Notes: a model not told the origin generated them from the sequence alone. DNA of 58,665 bases from Vibrio brasiliensis LMG 20546 (GCF_000189255.1 NZ_AEVS01000024.1:1-58665), one strand, 5' to 3'. Shown: positions 18,315-27,815, counted from the stretch's first letter. Numbers and translations: made by a program.

Positions 18315-19376
18315 ATGACAGAGACTCATTCAACCAAGAGTGCAGCGAAATCCAAACGTAACAAAGCGCCTTTGATCGCTACTGCAGTGATGCTGTCACT
18401 TGGTCTGTTAGGTGGTGGATACTGGTTTAGCTACGGACAATATTTCGAGTCAACCGACAACGCTTATCTACAGGGTGACATAACGACTATCAGCCCAAAA
18501 GTATCTGGCTACATCGTCAAGTCTTATGTCTCCGACAACCAACAGGTGAAGCAAGGACAACTTCTGGTCCAGATTGATGATCGCGACTATCAGGCAGCCC
18601 TATCTCAATCAGAGGCTCACCTTGTTGTGGCCAAATCGAGTGTCAAAAATCTCATCGCTCAGCAGACCTTGCAGCGCAGCCAGATTAATCAGGCAGAGAG
18701 TCGAGTTGATTCTGCTCAAGCCGAATACGATCGCGCCGTTCAGCAGGTCTCTCGATCTCGTAGTCTGTTAAAACGCAATTACGCCTCACAGGACGAATTA
18801 GACAGCATGCTTGCTCAACAAAAAGTCACTCTCGCTGAACTTGAAGAAGCGAAAGCTAATCTTGCTGCCAGCAACGATCAGCTCATTGTTATTGCGAGTG
18901 AAATTGAGCAGGCTCAAGCATCAGTAACCGAAGCACAAGCTCAGTTACAACAAGCTCAACTTAACCTCGACTACACCAAGGTTTACGCCCCTACCGATGG
19001 CATCATTGGTAAACGTAGCGTGCGCGAAGGGTTGCTGGTTCAGGCAGGCGCTCCACTGATGAGCTTAGTGCCAGAAAACGGCGTGTGGATTGAAGCCAAC
19101 TTCAAAGAGACCCAGCTTAGCGGCATTCATAAAGGTCAAAAAGTCGAAGTCGAACTGGATGCCTTTCCCGGAAAAACTCTGGAAGGTGTGGTCGATAGTT
19201 TCTCTCCAGCAACAGGCGCTAAGTTCGCACTTCTGCCACCCGAGAATGCGACGGGTAACTTCACCAAAATCGTTCAACGCGTACCAGTAAAAATTACCTT
19301 ACCTGAACAAAATGCCCTTGAGGGACGCTTACTACCAGGTCTTTCAGTTGTTGCGACCATAGATACACGAGGTTAA
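18315..19376 (+). CDS. EmrA-type membrane fusion protein (HlyD family)
   Basis: A 353-aa periplasmic adaptor. A short basic cytoplasmic tail precedes one membrane helix (residues about 18-36: LIATAVMLSLGLLGGGYWF). The biotinyl-lipoyl half-motifs TISPKVSGYIVKSYVSDNQQ and LDYTKVYAPTDGIIGKR flank a long Gln/Ala-rich coiled-coil hairpin (about 95-205), and a beta-barrel follows. The ATG at 18315 has AGAGAA upstream. The in-frame start at 18228 would add 29 non-conserved residues. With the next gene it forms a drug-efflux pair that would need a TolC-like outer-membrane channel encoded elsewhere. Confidence 0.9.
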   Translation: MTETHSTKSAAKSKRNKAPLIATAVMLSLGLLGGGYWFSYGQYFESTDNAYLQGDITTISPKVSGYIVKSYVSDNQQVKQGQLLVQIDDRDYQAALSQSEAHLVVAKSSVKNLIAQQTLQRSQINQAESRVDSAQAEYDRAVQQVSRSRSLLKRNYASQDELDSMLAQQKVTLAELEEAKANLAASNDQLIVIASEIEQAQASVTEAQAQLQQAQLNLDYTKVYAPTDGIIGKRSVREGLLVQAGAPLMSLVPENGVWIEANFKETQLSGIHKGQKVEVELDAFPGKTLEGVVDSFSPATGAKFALLPPENATGNFTKIVQRVPVKITLPEQNALEGRLLPGLSVVATIDTRG

Positions 19377-19379
19377 GCA

Positions 19380-20927
19380 ATGAGCCAAGTTAGTGTGGTC
19401 GCTCAAGCAGAAAGCGATCAAGTGCCCACTCGTCACTGGATCGCGTTATTTGGTGGCTTGATTGGTGCTTTTATGGCGATCTTAGATATTCAGATCACCA
19501 ACTCATCGCTGAAAGATATTCAAGGAGCCCTGTCAGCTACCTTAGATGAAAGCTCCTGGATATCAACCTCATATCTGGTTGCGGAGATGATTGCCATTCC
19601 TCTGAGTGGCTGGCTATCTAAGGCATTGGGTAAACGTCGTTACCTGACCTGGACCACTGCGATCTTTACCCTGTCATCACTGTTATGTTCATTTTCGTGG
19701 AACATGACCTCGATGATCGTGTTTCGTGCAATGCAGGGTTTTAGCGGCGGTGCCTTGATTCCCCTCGCCTTCTCATTAGTTGTTCAGTTGCTGCCGCTGA
19801 ATAAGCGTGCGGTCGGTATGGCGCTGTTTGGGGTGACCGCCACCTTTGCGCCCTCTATTGGCCCTACCTTCGGCGGTTGGCTGACAGAAAATCTCTCTTG
19901 GCACTACATCTTTTACATCAATATTCCACCAGCAATACTGGTGATTTCCATGATTCGTTATGGTCTGGATGATGAGAAGCTCGAACTTGGACTGCTCAAA
20001 AAAGCCGACTGGTTTGGTATCGCGACCATGGCTCTCGGCCTCGGTTGTCTTGAGGTTGTTCTTGAAGAAGGTAACCGTGAAGAGTGGTTTAGCTCTAGCT
20101 TTATCATTACGCTCAGCATTATTTCTGCAGTGAGCTTGGTCTACTTCATCATTAATGAATTACAGCATAAGAAGCCGCTGGTGAATTTGCGGTTGCTGCG
20201 TGACGGTCAGTTTGCGATGTCTTGTATTGCCTATCTGATTTTGGGTATGGCGCTACTCGGTTCCATTTATGTACTGCCGATGTATCTGACACAAATTCAG
20301 CAATACAACGCGATGGAAATTGGTGAAGTACTGATGTGGATGGGTTTCCCGCAACTGCTGATTTTCCCGTTGGTGCCTAAGCTTACTCAGATTATTAAGC
20401 CCAAGTATCTGGTTACCTTTGGTTTCGCGATGTTTGGTTTAAGCTGCTACGTCAACACACATATGACCGTTGACTTCGGTGGACAGCAACTGATTCTTTC
20501 GATGGTACTGCGAGCTATTGGTAGTCCGTTTATCATGGTGCCGCTGTCACTGGTAGCGATGAAAAACATCAGCAAGCCAGATACCCCTGACGCTTCGACG
20601 CTGACTAACGTAATGCGTAACCTTGGCGGTGCCTTTAGTATTGCTATCATCGCTACTTTGCTGGATAACAAAACCCGCGAGCATCTTGGTCATATTAAAG
20701 AGTCGCTACCAACAGTGAGCCAGTTAGGTTGGCAGACACTTCAGCAGCAACAGGCCTTCTTTGTTCAGTCTGGAAGTGACGCAGCAACGGCAATGCAACA
20801 GGCTCAGGCAACTCTGGTCGCAACCATGCAGCGTGACGCAGCCATCATGGCTTACAACGACGTCTTCCTGATGATGGCAGGATTCCTCGCTGTCGCTGCC
20901 GTTCTGATTATGAGTATGAAAGATTAA
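19380..20927 (+). CDS. EmrB-type MFS drug efflux transporter (DHA2)
   Basis: A 515-aa inner-membrane transporter with about fourteen helices, 3 bases after the adaptor gene. DHA2-type features are the start WIALFGGLIGAFMAILDIQI, STSYLVAEMIAIPLSGWLS in helix 2, the loop-2 KALGKRRY and the antiporter motif C-like stretch FAPSIGPTFGGWLTE. Together with the upstream HlyD protein it forms an EmrAB/VceAB-like tripartite pump. Substrates are unknown. Confidence 0.93.
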   Translation: MSQVSVVAQAESDQVPTRHWIALFGGLIGAFMAILDIQITNSSLKDIQGALSATLDESSWISTSYLVAEMIAIPLSGWLSKALGKRRYLTWTTAIFTLSSLLCSFSWNMTSMIVFRAMQGFSGGALIPLAFSLVVQLLPLNKRAVGMALFGVTATFAPSIGPTFGGWLTENLSWHYIFYINIPPAILVISMIRYGLDDEKLELGLLKKADWFGIATMALGLGCLEVVLEEGNREEWFSSSFIITLSIISAVSLVYFIINELQHKKPLVNLRLLRDGQFAMSCIAYLILGMALLGSIYVLPMYLTQIQQYNAMEIGEVLMWMGFPQLLIFPLVPKLTQIIKPKYLVTFGFAMFGLSCYVNTHMTVDFGGQQLILSMVLRAIGSPFIMVPLSLVAMKNISKPDTPDASTLTNVMRNLGGAFSIAIIATLLDNKTREHLGHIKESLPTVSQLGWQTLQQQQAFFVQSGSDAATAMQQAQATLVATMQRDAAIMAYNDVFLMMAGFLAVAAVLIMSMKD

Positions 20928-21020
20928 TTCTAAGGCAAGTAGCAGAAACTCCATACTTTTCTGCTACTTGATGTCCTCTCTGCATAAGTGTACGGTAAGA
21001 TAAAACAGAGGGGATTGCCT

Positions 21021-22337
21021 ATGACGTTTCAAATTAGCGATTTATGGCATCAGCGTCATGATGACGAACATAAGATTCGTCGTGATGACCACCGAAGCCC
21101 ATACCAACGTGACCGTGCGCGTATTCTTCATTCCGCCGCTTTTCGTCGCCTGCAAGCTAAAACTCAGGTGCACGGCAATAGCTTCGATGACTTCCATCGT
21201 ACGCGCCTGACTCACTCTCTCGAAGCCGCCCAGTTAGGGACAGGCATTGTTGCCCAACTAAAAAAGAAACAACCAGAATTCCGCGATCTGCTTCCAAGCG
21301 ATAGCTTAATTGATTCACTCTGTCTCGCCCACGACATTGGTCATCCTCCATATGGTCATGGTGGAGAGGTTGCGCTCAACTATATGATGCGTGACCACGG
21401 TGGGTTTGAAGGTAATGCCCAGACATTTCGGATTGTGACTAAACTTGAGCCTTATACTGAACATTTTGGTATGAATCTGGCGCGCCGCACCCTGCTTGGT
21501 TTAGTCAAGTACCCAGCAATGATTAGCGAAACCCGCGCCAAAACCATTCCTGACAGTGTGTCTCATCAACGTAAACTTCGTGCCCGCGACTGGATGCCAG
21601 CCAAGGGACTGTATGACTGTGACCAAACTTTGTTTGACTGGCTTCTCGAGCCGCTTAGCGAAAATGACAAACAACTATTCAGCACCATGCGTGATGAGAA
21701 GGTGACGGATACTCAGCACAAGAAGACCCGTTATAAGTCAATTGATTGCTCAATTATGGAACTGGCAGATGATATCGCCTATGGTGTCCACGATTTAGAA
21801 GATGCATTAGTGCTTGGAATGGTTAATCGCCATCAGTGGATTGAAGGGGCGGCGAGTCAGTTATCAGAGTGTGGTGACCCTTGGTTTGAACAGCACATCG
21901 ATTCGATCACCGAAATGCTGTTTGCAGGCACCCACTATCAACGCAAAGATGCCATTGGCGGTATGGTCAATGCCCTGCTTACCAGTATTTCCATCAAACC
22001 CGTTGATGCGCCTTTCGAGTGTGAACTGCTCTCTTTTAATGCTTACCTTGAACCTAAAATGGCCGTCGCACTCGATATTCTTAAACACTTCGTCAGCGAC
22101 TACGTTATTCAGGTACCGCATGTACAGGTGGTGGAGTATAAAGGTCAGCAGATCATTATGGATATTTTTGAAGCACTTAGCGCCGATCCAGAAAGACTGT
22201 TACCCACTCAGGTACGCCAACATTGGGCAGCTCAACAAAATCAAAGTGCAGGTTATCGTGTTATCGCCGACTATATCTCATCAATGACTGATGGGCATGC
22301 TCAACGCCTGCATCAACAGCTATTTTCTTCCCATTGA
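21021..22337 (+). CDS. dgt: dGTP triphosphohydrolase (dGTPase-like)
   Basis: A 438-aa HD-superfamily enzyme that removes triphosphate from dGTP (possibly other dNTPs). Metal ligands are in RTRLTHSLEAAQLG (His65) and AHDIGHPPYGHGGE (His104-Asp105), with a later ELADDIAYGVHDLEDA aspartate. ATG 21021 follows AGAGGGG with good spacing; an upstream start at 20988 would add 11 residues and is rejected. dGTPases of this type in Vibrio have been linked to antiphage defence by nucleotide depletion. That role is established for homologues and only inferred here. Confidence 0.92.
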   Translation: MTFQISDLWHQRHDDEHKIRRDDHRSPYQRDRARILHSAAFRRLQAKTQVHGNSFDDFHRTRLTHSLEAAQLGTGIVAQLKKKQPEFRDLLPSDSLIDSLCLAHDIGHPPYGHGGEVALNYMMRDHGGFEGNAQTFRIVTKLEPYTEHFGMNLARRTLLGLVKYPAMISETRAKTIPDSVSHQRKLRARDWMPAKGLYDCDQTLFDWLLEPLSENDKQLFSTMRDEKVTDTQHKKTRYKSIDCSIMELADDIAYGVHDLEDALVLGMVNRHQWIEGAASQLSECGDPWFEQHIDSITEMLFAGTHYQRKDAIGGMVNALLTSISIKPVDAPFECELLSFNAYLEPKMAVALDILKHFVSDYVIQVPHVQVVEYKGQQIIMDIFEALSADPERLLPTQVRQHWAAQQNQSAGYRVIADYISSMTDGHAQRLHQQLFSSH

Positions 22338-22350
22338 GATTGAGTCAGAT

Positions 22351-22382
22351 AAAAAAAATCAGGAGCCAGCTGGCTCCTGATT
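22351..22382 (-). terminator. Rho-independent terminator of add
   Basis: A perfect 26-base palindrome (AATCAGGAGCCAG and its complement, 22357-22382) is followed on the minus strand by seven or more T. It may also serve the convergent dgt gene. Confidence 0.88.
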
Positions 22383-22386
22383 CTGT

Positions 22387-23394
22387 TTAGTCGGCCATAA
22401 AGGCATCTAACTTAGCGGTGAGTTCCAGCTTCTCTTCTCGGCTAACGAAACTGGCTTCAATGGCATTTAAGGTAAATTGCGCCAGCTCTTCCCAAGTTAA
22501 ACCATGACTCTTATCGACAGCGAGGAAGTTATCCGTCATATAGCCACCGAAATAGGCCGGATCGTCTGAGTTAATGGTGACACACAAACCTTTTCTCAAT
22601 AACTCAACAATGTTGTGGTCCTGCATCTGATCAAACACTTTTAACTTCGTATTCGATAAAGGACAGACAGTTAATGGCATACGGGTTTTGGCGAGATAAT
22701 CAACCAAGTCGGCGTCGTCAACACAACGCACACCGTGATCAATACGGCTCACTTTCAACAGTTCTAAACTGTCATGGATATTCGTTACCGGTCCTTCCTC
22801 ACCGGCATGAGCAACGGTTAAGAAGCCCTCTTCTCGCGCTTTAGCAAACACACGAGTAAATTTCTCCGGTGGATGACCAAGCTCTGAAGAATCGAGGCCA
22901 ACGCCAATAATTTTGTCTTTATGCTCAAGTGCCTGTCCTAAAGAGGTAAAAGCACTCTCTTCATCCAAATGGCGCAAGAAACACATGATGATGCGACTGG
23001 TTATGCCAAACTCTTCGCACCCATCCTGCAAAGCTCGATGGATACCGTTAATCACGGTATCAAATGGGATACCACGCTCAGTATGAGTCTGGGGATCGAA
23101 AAATATCTCACTATGAATCACGTTATCTTTATGACAACGGGTCAGGTACGCATAGGTCAGATCGTAAAAATCCTGCTCGTTAATCAGTACATTAGCGCCC
23201 TGATAATAAATATCGAGAAATGACTGTAGATTGGTAAATTCATACGCTGCCTGAACCTCTTCAGGGCTCGTGAACGGTAACGTGATCTGATTACGCTGCG
23301 CCAGTTCAAACATCATCTCCGGCTCTAAGGTACCTTCGATATGCAGATGCAGCTCAACTTTTGGTAGTTGTTGGATAAAATTGGATTGATGCAC
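22387..23394 (-). CDS. add: Adenine deaminase (adenosine deaminase family), GTG start
   Basis: A 335-aa amidohydrolase-fold purine deaminase. The metal motif is His16-Leu-His18, followed by IEGTLEPE. Later come VAHAGEEG, RIDHGVRC and NSDDPAYFGG. EGTLEPE is the form seen in adenine deaminases of this family, where true adenosine deaminases have a DG(S/A)LRP form, so adenine is the likely substrate. The start is GTG 23394, with GAGGAG six bases upstream. The in-frame ATG at 23412 would translate that ribosome site. Expression is probably switched by the adenine riboswitch in the leader. Confidence 0.92.
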   Translation of the reverse strand: MHQSNFIQQLPKVELHLHIEGTLEPEMMFELAQRNQITLPFTSPEEVQAAYEFTNLQSFLDIYYQGANVLINEQDFYDLTYAYLTRCHKDNVIHSEIFFDPQTHTERGIPFDTVINGIHRALQDGCEEFGITSRIIMCFLRHLDEESAFTSLGQALEHKDKIIGVGLDSSELGHPPEKFTRVFAKAREEGFLTVAHAGEEGPVTNIHDSLELLKVSRIDHGVRCVDDADLVDYLAKTRMPLTVCPLSNTKLKVFDQMQDHNIVELLRKGLCVTINSDDPAYFGGYMTDNFLAVDKSHGLTWEELAQFTLNAIEASFVSREEKLELTAKLDAFMAD

Positions 23395-23428
23395 GCTTGT
23401 CTCCTCACTCAATTTGATTGATATAACA

Positions 23429-23475
23429 AGCGCCTTTCTCTAGCAAAGTGTCAGACATACAAAGAGAAAAGCGCT
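23429..23475 (-). promoter_or_regulatory. Long hairpin in the add leader
   Basis: On the minus strand AGCGCTTTTCTCT and AGAGAAAGGCGCT form a 13-bp stem (one G-T pair) around a 21-base loop, between the aptamer and the Shine-Dalgarno. No T-run follows, so it is more likely part of a translational expression platform than a terminator. Confidence 0.6.
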
Positions 23476-23487
23476 AAGCACTTAACT

Positions 23488-23554
23488 CTTCGTAATCTGG
23501 AATTTACGGCTCCAGGTAGAGACTCCCACACCATATCAGTGGGATTATACGAAG
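23488..23554 (-). promoter_or_regulatory. Purine riboswitch, adenine type
   Basis: Read on the minus strand, P1 is CTTCGTA/TACGAAG, then TAAT, P2 CCCAC/GTGGG with loop TGATATGG, junction AGTCTCTACC, and P3 TGGA/TCCA with loop containing CCGTAAA, then GATTA. All conserved purine-aptamer elements are present. The specificity pyrimidine in GAUUA is U, as in the V. vulnificus add aptamer, whereas guanine aptamers have GACUA. It therefore reports adenine and sits 94 bases before the GTG start of the deaminase. Confidence 0.95.
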
Positions 23555-23655
23555 CACCGTGTGTGTCACGGTACGACTTATCAATCTGGTATCCGATATG
23601 CTAAGCCGCTTAGGGATCTAGTTTAGCCGCTTCTGTCTGATTTTCTAGGTGTTTT

Positions 23656-24267
23656 CTATTCGCTGAGATAATTTTTCTCAAACACACCCGGTGGCATCTG
23701 CTGGATCTGAAACTCAATCATCTGATTAAAGGCATCGATCATAGGCAGAAAATCATTGTGCGGTTCGAGTAAAGAGAGGATGTGATAACCCGCCTCAACG
23801 GTAGAAAGGCTATTGTCAGTTGGCGCTTTGCGAATACGGTAGTTACCTTGTAGATCATCAGGTAAACGTATCAATGGCAATGAATGCAGGTTAGTCGACA
23901 GTTGCCACATCTTGTAGGCTTTTTTCCACGTGCCGTCGAGCAAAATCACCCGTATCTTACGACCTTCTGCTAATTTACTAGCAACTTGAGTGTGAGCCAG
24001 CGCCCCCTCGCCCGGGTAGAGGACAAAGTGGTGAAACTGTTTATCACTAAGTAGCTCGTTCAATTGCTGATGCTGTGAAAAATCTTCCCCTTCGAAGCAA
24101 TGGCTATTCGCCAAAGACAGTTTTAGTATGCGCGCAGTGCCCATAGGTCTGTTCGTCTCGCTGTGATGCTGTAGAATGACCAACTCAACATTCGATGTTA
24201 GGCTTTGTATCCACTTACATATGCAAGCTTTGAGTGACTTTCCACATTGAGAACAATATCGGGACAT
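23656..24267 (-). CDS. tapT: tRNA-uridine aminocarboxypropyltransferase (DTW domain)
   Basis: A 203-aa DTW-domain protein. The N-terminus has a zinc-ribbon-like CSQCGKSLKACIC. The family core is VLYPGEGA, RVILLDGTWKKAYKM, and NYRIRKAP. The E. coli homologue TapT (YfiP) adds the 3-amino-3-carboxypropyl group of SAM to U47 of tRNA. Its start codon is only 3 bases from the divergent rhombosortase start, so each gene's translation signals lie in the other's coding DNA. No strong Shine-Dalgarno is seen before the ATG. Confidence 0.88.
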   Translation of the reverse strand: MSRYCSQCGKSLKACICKWIQSLTSNVELVILQHHSETNRPMGTARILKLSLANSHCFEGEDFSQHQQLNELLSDKQFHHFVLYPGEGALAHTQVASKLAEGRKIRVILLDGTWKKAYKMWQLSTNLHSLPLIRLPDDLQGNYRIRKAPTDNSLSTVEAGYHILSLLEPHNDFLPMIDAFNQMIEFQIQQMPPGVFEKNYLSE

Positions 24268-24270
24268 AGT

Positions 24271-24837
24271 GTGCGCTTATTTCTTCTGTTAATCGCTATC
24301 AGTTTAGTGTGCCTAGGGCTTCAATTCGAACCCTTGGCTTCGCAAGTGAACTGGCATCGCTATTTGATTAATCACGGCCAGTGGTGGCGAATCCTAACAG
24401 GAAATTTCACCCATACCAACTTTGCCCATCTGGGGATGAACCTGGCTGGCTTATGGGTGATTTGCTTCGTCTTTAAACCTAGCGCAAAAAGCTTGCTACT
24501 CTGTTTGCTGGCGGTCAGTGTCTCGATCGGGGTATTCAACTTCTTTACCTCTATGAATGGGTATGTGGGTCTCTCCGGAGCACTGCATGGCATATTCGCT
24601 TACTTTGCGACACTGGAAGCTCTACAAGAGCGAAAAAGCAGCTGGTTACTAGTCGCAGGTGTGATGCTGAAGGTGACTTGGGAAATGACAATGGGGGCTG
24701 CTCAGTCGACCAGTGACATGATCAATGCTCCTGTTGCTGTCGAATCCCATCTAATTGGTGCTTTGTCTGGCTTAGTGTTCGCGCTGATGCTCTATTTGAT
24801 CAAGAAAAAGTCTCAACCACTTCCCCATGAGCAATAA
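24271..24837 (+). CDS. rrtA: Rhombosortase
   Basis: A 188-aa rhomboid-family intramembrane serine protease with about six helices. Catalytic elements are GLSGALHG (Ser102) and ESHLIGAL (His160), with NFTHTNFAHLGMNLAG as the membrane-entry motif. Rhombosortases cleave proteins bearing a GlyGly-CTERM tail for surface release in Vibrio and Shewanella; no such substrate is encoded in this window. GTG 24271 is chosen because GGGA lies upstream. A TTG at 24247 in frame would overlap tapT. Confidence 0.85.
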   Translation: MRLFLLLIAISLVCLGLQFEPLASQVNWHRYLINHGQWWRILTGNFTHTNFAHLGMNLAGLWVICFVFKPSAKSLLLCLLAVSVSIGVFNFFTSMNGYVGLSGALHGIFAYFATLEALQERKSSWLLVAGVMLKVTWEMTMGAAQSTSDMINAPVAVESHLIGALSGLVFALMLYLIKKKSQPLPHEQ

Positions 24838-24936
24838 TTTGGTTGATGTTCCTCGTTAAAGGGCTCAGAATGGCGCCCTTTTTCACGCATAACTGTTATG
24901 TGTGAATATTCCGCATTCATATACAGAGAACACACT

Positions 24937-26385
24937 ATGGGTTTTACCTCCTTAGGCCTTTCTGCTCCGATCCTCAAAGCGATTCAAGATCAGGGTTACG
25001 ACAAACCATCTCCAATTCAGGAGCAAGCTATTCCTGCTGTCCTTAACGGTCAGGACGTAATGGCAGCTGCGCAGACAGGCACAGGTAAAACTGCAGGTTT
25101 CACTCTTCCTATTCTTGAGCGACTAGACAACGGTACACGCGTAAAAGGTAATCACGTTCGCGCGCTGATCTTAACTCCGACGCGTGAACTGGCTGCTCAG
25201 GTTCAGGAAAACGTATTTAAGTACAGCCGTTACCAGCGTCTGACTTCTACCGTTGTATTCGGTGGCGTGAAGATCAACCCGCAGATGCTCAAGCTGCGTA
25301 AAGGCAGTGACATTGTTGTTGCAACACCGGGGCGTCTACTCGACCTTTATCAGCAAAATGCGATTAAGTTCGACCAGCTTGAAGTACTGGTACTGGATGA
25401 AGCTGACCGTATGCTCGATATGGGCTTTATCCGCGACATTCGCAAAATCCTAGCTTTACTGCCTGCTAAGCGTCAAAACCTGCTATTTTCTGCGACCTTC
25501 TCACAAGAAATTCGCGAATTAGCAAAAGGGCTGGTTAACAATCCGGTAGAGATTTCAGTTAGCCCTGAAAACTCTACAGCAGTAACCATTGAGCAGAGCA
25601 TCTACCCTGCAGACAAACGTAAAAAAGCACCTATGCTGGTCAAGCTGATTAAAGACGGTGACTGGAAACAGGTGCTGGTGTTCTGTCGTACCAAGCATGG
25701 TGCTAACCGCTTAGCGCACTTCCTTAACAAAGAAGAGATTACTGCTGCACCGATTCACGGTAATAAGAGTCAGGGGGCTCGTACCCGTGCACTGGCTGAC
25801 TTTAAATCTGGCGATGTACGAGTTTTGGTTGCGACTGATATTGCTGCTCGTGGTATTGATATTCCTCAGCTACCACAAGTGGTTAACTTCGAGCTGCCAA
25901 ATGTCTCTGAAGACTATGTTCACCGTATTGGACGTACTGGTCGTGCAGGTGAAGTGGGTAAAGCGATCTCTTTGGTAGAAGCCGATGAAGCAAGTGATCT
26001 GTTTGGTATCGAACGCCTTATCCAGCAAGTACTACCGCGCTTCGAACTAGAAGGCTTTAAACCAGTAAACGAACTACCTGAGTCTAAACTGGACACACGC
26101 CCTATCAAACCGAAAAAACCTAAGAAGCCGAAGAAACCAAAGACAGGTCACCAAGACGGTCAACGCTCTGGCGACAACGCACGTGGCAATAAACCAGCAG
26201 GTAAAAACAAACGTCACTTTGGCCACAACAAACTAAACGGTGAAAATAACGGTAGCAACGCTAAACGCGGTGAAGGCAAAGCGAAAAACCGCTCTACCAG
26301 TAACAAATCATCAAACGGTAAGCCGTCTAACCGACGCCCTAACAAGCCTAAAGCGCCTCGTACTGGTTCAGCGAAAAGCCAGTAG
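24937..26385 (+). CDS. rhlE: DEAD-box RNA helicase RhlE
   Basis: A 482-aa ATP-dependent RNA helicase. It starts at ATG 24937 ([20 protein letters not shown]); an in-frame ATG 39 bases upstream is not supported. Motifs in order are the Q motif [55 protein letters not shown] and [10 protein letters not shown]. After residue 385 the tail is Lys/Pro/Asn-rich, with three repeats of KKPKKPK-like sequence, the type of basic RNA-binding extension variable in RhlE. Confidence 0.93.
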   Translation: MGFTSLGLSAPILKAIQDQGYDKPSPIQEQAIPAVLNGQDVMAAAQTGTGKTAGFTLPILERLDNGTRVKGNHVRALILTPTRELAAQVQENVFKYSRYQRLTSTVVFGGVKINPQMLKLRKGSDIVVATPGRLLDLYQQNAIKFDQLEVLVLDEADRMLDMGFIRDIRKILALLPAKRQNLLFSATFSQEIRELAKGLVNNPVEISVSPENSTAVTIEQSIYPADKRKKAPMLVKLIKDGDWKQVLVFCRTKHGANRLAHFLNKEEITAAPIHGNKSQGARTRALADFKSGDVRVLVATDIAARGIDIPQLPQVVNFELPNVSEDYVHRIGRTGRAGEVGKAISLVEADEASDLFGIERLIQQVLPRFELEGFKPVNELPESKLDTRPIKPKKPKKPKKPKTGHQDGQRSGDNARGNKPAGKNKRHFGHNKLNGENNGSNAKRGEGKAKNRSTSNKSSNGKPSNRRPNKPKAPRTGSAKSQ

Positions 26386-26424
26386 TCACGCTCACTACGC
26401 AGCGACTAAAGGTTGAAGTATTTA

Positions 26425-26458
26425 AATCCCCATCAACTCTGTTGATGGGGATTTTTCA
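26425..26458 (+). terminator. Rho-independent terminator after rhlE
   Basis: AATCCCCATCAAC pairs with GTTGATGGGGATT around a TCT loop, followed by TTTC. Confidence 0.88.
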
Positions 26459-26733
26459 TGTGGGGACAGGCACCATTGCAACAACAGTAAAAGGGCAGAC
26501 ACCTTATGCGATTACAATATAAGAATATAAGGACATACACTTTAGTAGCTATGTTTAGGACAAATCAATGCACAACGACCCTCTATTTGTCTAAATAGCT
26601 GAGTAATCGAGATGCTACTAACGATTATCGGTAAGAATTGGGACTCTGAGTCAAATTTAAGAAACCGAGAGATGCCAAGCTTGGTATTGGCTAGGGAAAG
26701 TTCAAGCGGTGTATGTCAATTTCGGTTTGTAAA
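26459..26733. repeat. Left flank of RAYT with three REP-like motifs
   Basis: This gene-free stretch holds GGGGACAGGCACC (26462-26474), GGGCAGACACC (26493-26503) and GGACATACAC (26531-26540). All share a GGACANNCAC-like core, the complement of the GTGNNTGTCC motifs on the far side of the transposase gene and at 30.8 kb. Nothing else recognisable is seen in it. Confidence 0.7.
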
Positions 26734-27696
26734 CTAGCTGTCCAATCGAAATAAATTAATTCGTTTTCGATTGAATACACGTTTGGCGATCATTGCGCTC
26801 TTTATACAGCCTACGCTGGTAGTGCGGGGACGTTCTAATTCTGTACAAGCTTTAAGCCAGTTTAGCTGGTTGATGTTAAGGCGTTCTAGTATTGGTGGTG
26901 TATTTTCGCTTAACTGAGCTTTGTCTTCTCGACACTGACGTGCGCTCCAATCAACTAACTCAATATAGTCCATAAGCCGGAAAGGAATGCCATCGAGTTG
27001 AGAATGGGCTGAATTGCCTATAAATGGATGAAGGCAAGGAGCAGTTTCTTGTTGATTGCTCAATGCCTCTATTCTTGCCTGAATCGATGTATAGTCTGAG
27101 GCCTCTGGCGTCTTCGCTATCCCTGCTCTCAATGGATTTAGGTCGACATACGCCATGGCAGCTGCAAGTGCTTTCTCATCAAGCAGGGCCTGACTTTTAA
27201 AACGACTTTCCCAAAAATGACCTTTGCACTCATCTTCTCGGTTGGCTTGGCAGGCAATGTCAAAGTTGAGCTCTTTCATAAACCAACTTAGGCTCCATAA
27301 TCGTTCTCGCCACGATTCAATAATGGTCATGCAGGCTTCAATTTCAGTATTGCTGGTGAGTTGCCCTTCTATCCATCTCGCCACTAAACTTGGTAGTTTG
27401 TGGTCTTGCTGCCAACGTTCAACTACCTCTCGACTTGATAAGTTCAGAGCCTTTGAGCGATTGATATGAACAACCAAATGGTAGTGGTTAGTCATGATGG
27501 CGTAGGCGCAGATATCAATGCAATAGACTTGCGTAAGTGCCAGCATCTTTCGTTTAATCCAGTCTCGTCGATGCTGATAACTTTGCTGAGTAACGGGGTC
27601 TTTCCCACAGAGAAAACTTCGTCGGACACAGCGAGAGACGCAATGATAATAAGGTGTAGCATCGACACACAGTTGGTGTTTTCTAGCGGTTGTCAT
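26734..27696 (-). CDS. REP-associated tyrosine transposase (RAYT, Y1_Tnp/HUH)
   Basis: A 320-aa single-strand transposase of the IS200/IS605-related TnpA-REP family. The HUH metal motif is His71-Tyr-His73 in IMTNHYHLVVH, and the likely catalytic tyrosine is Tyr183 in MAYVDLNPLRAG. The N-terminus DATPYYHCVSRCVRR is typical. ATG 27696 has GGA at proper distance; 27708 would add 4 residues. RAYTs are single-copy domesticated-like genes thought to disperse REP sequences. Matching short motifs flank it in inverted orientation and recur 3 kb away. The frame is intact. Confidence 0.88.
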   Translation of the reverse strand: MTTARKHQLCVDATPYYHCVSRCVRRSFLCGKDPVTQQSYQHRRDWIKRKMLALTQVYCIDICAYAIMTNHYHLVVHINRSKALNLSSREVVERWQQDHKLPSLVARWIEGQLTSNTEIEACMTIIESWRERLWSLSWFMKELNFDIACQANREDECKGHFWESRFKSQALLDEKALAAAMAYVDLNPLRAGIAKTPEASDYTSIQARIEALSNQQETAPCLHPFIGNSAHSQLDGIPFRLMDYIELVDWSARQCREDKAQLSENTPPILERLNINQLNWLKACTELERPRTTSVGCIKSAMIAKRVFNRKRINLFRLDS

Positions 27697-27815
27697 CTTT
27701 TCGTCCAAGCGGTGAGTTATCCACTTAGGTTAAGAAAGACATTAATACACAGCAATCTGGAATGATTCAACCTTCCACCTAGGTATCAAGAATTCATACC
27801 ATTTTCATCCTTTAT

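Noticed and set aside
21814-22287. 157-aa plus-strand frame inside dgt
   Set aside because: It overlaps dgt in another frame, and has no domain or ribosome site.
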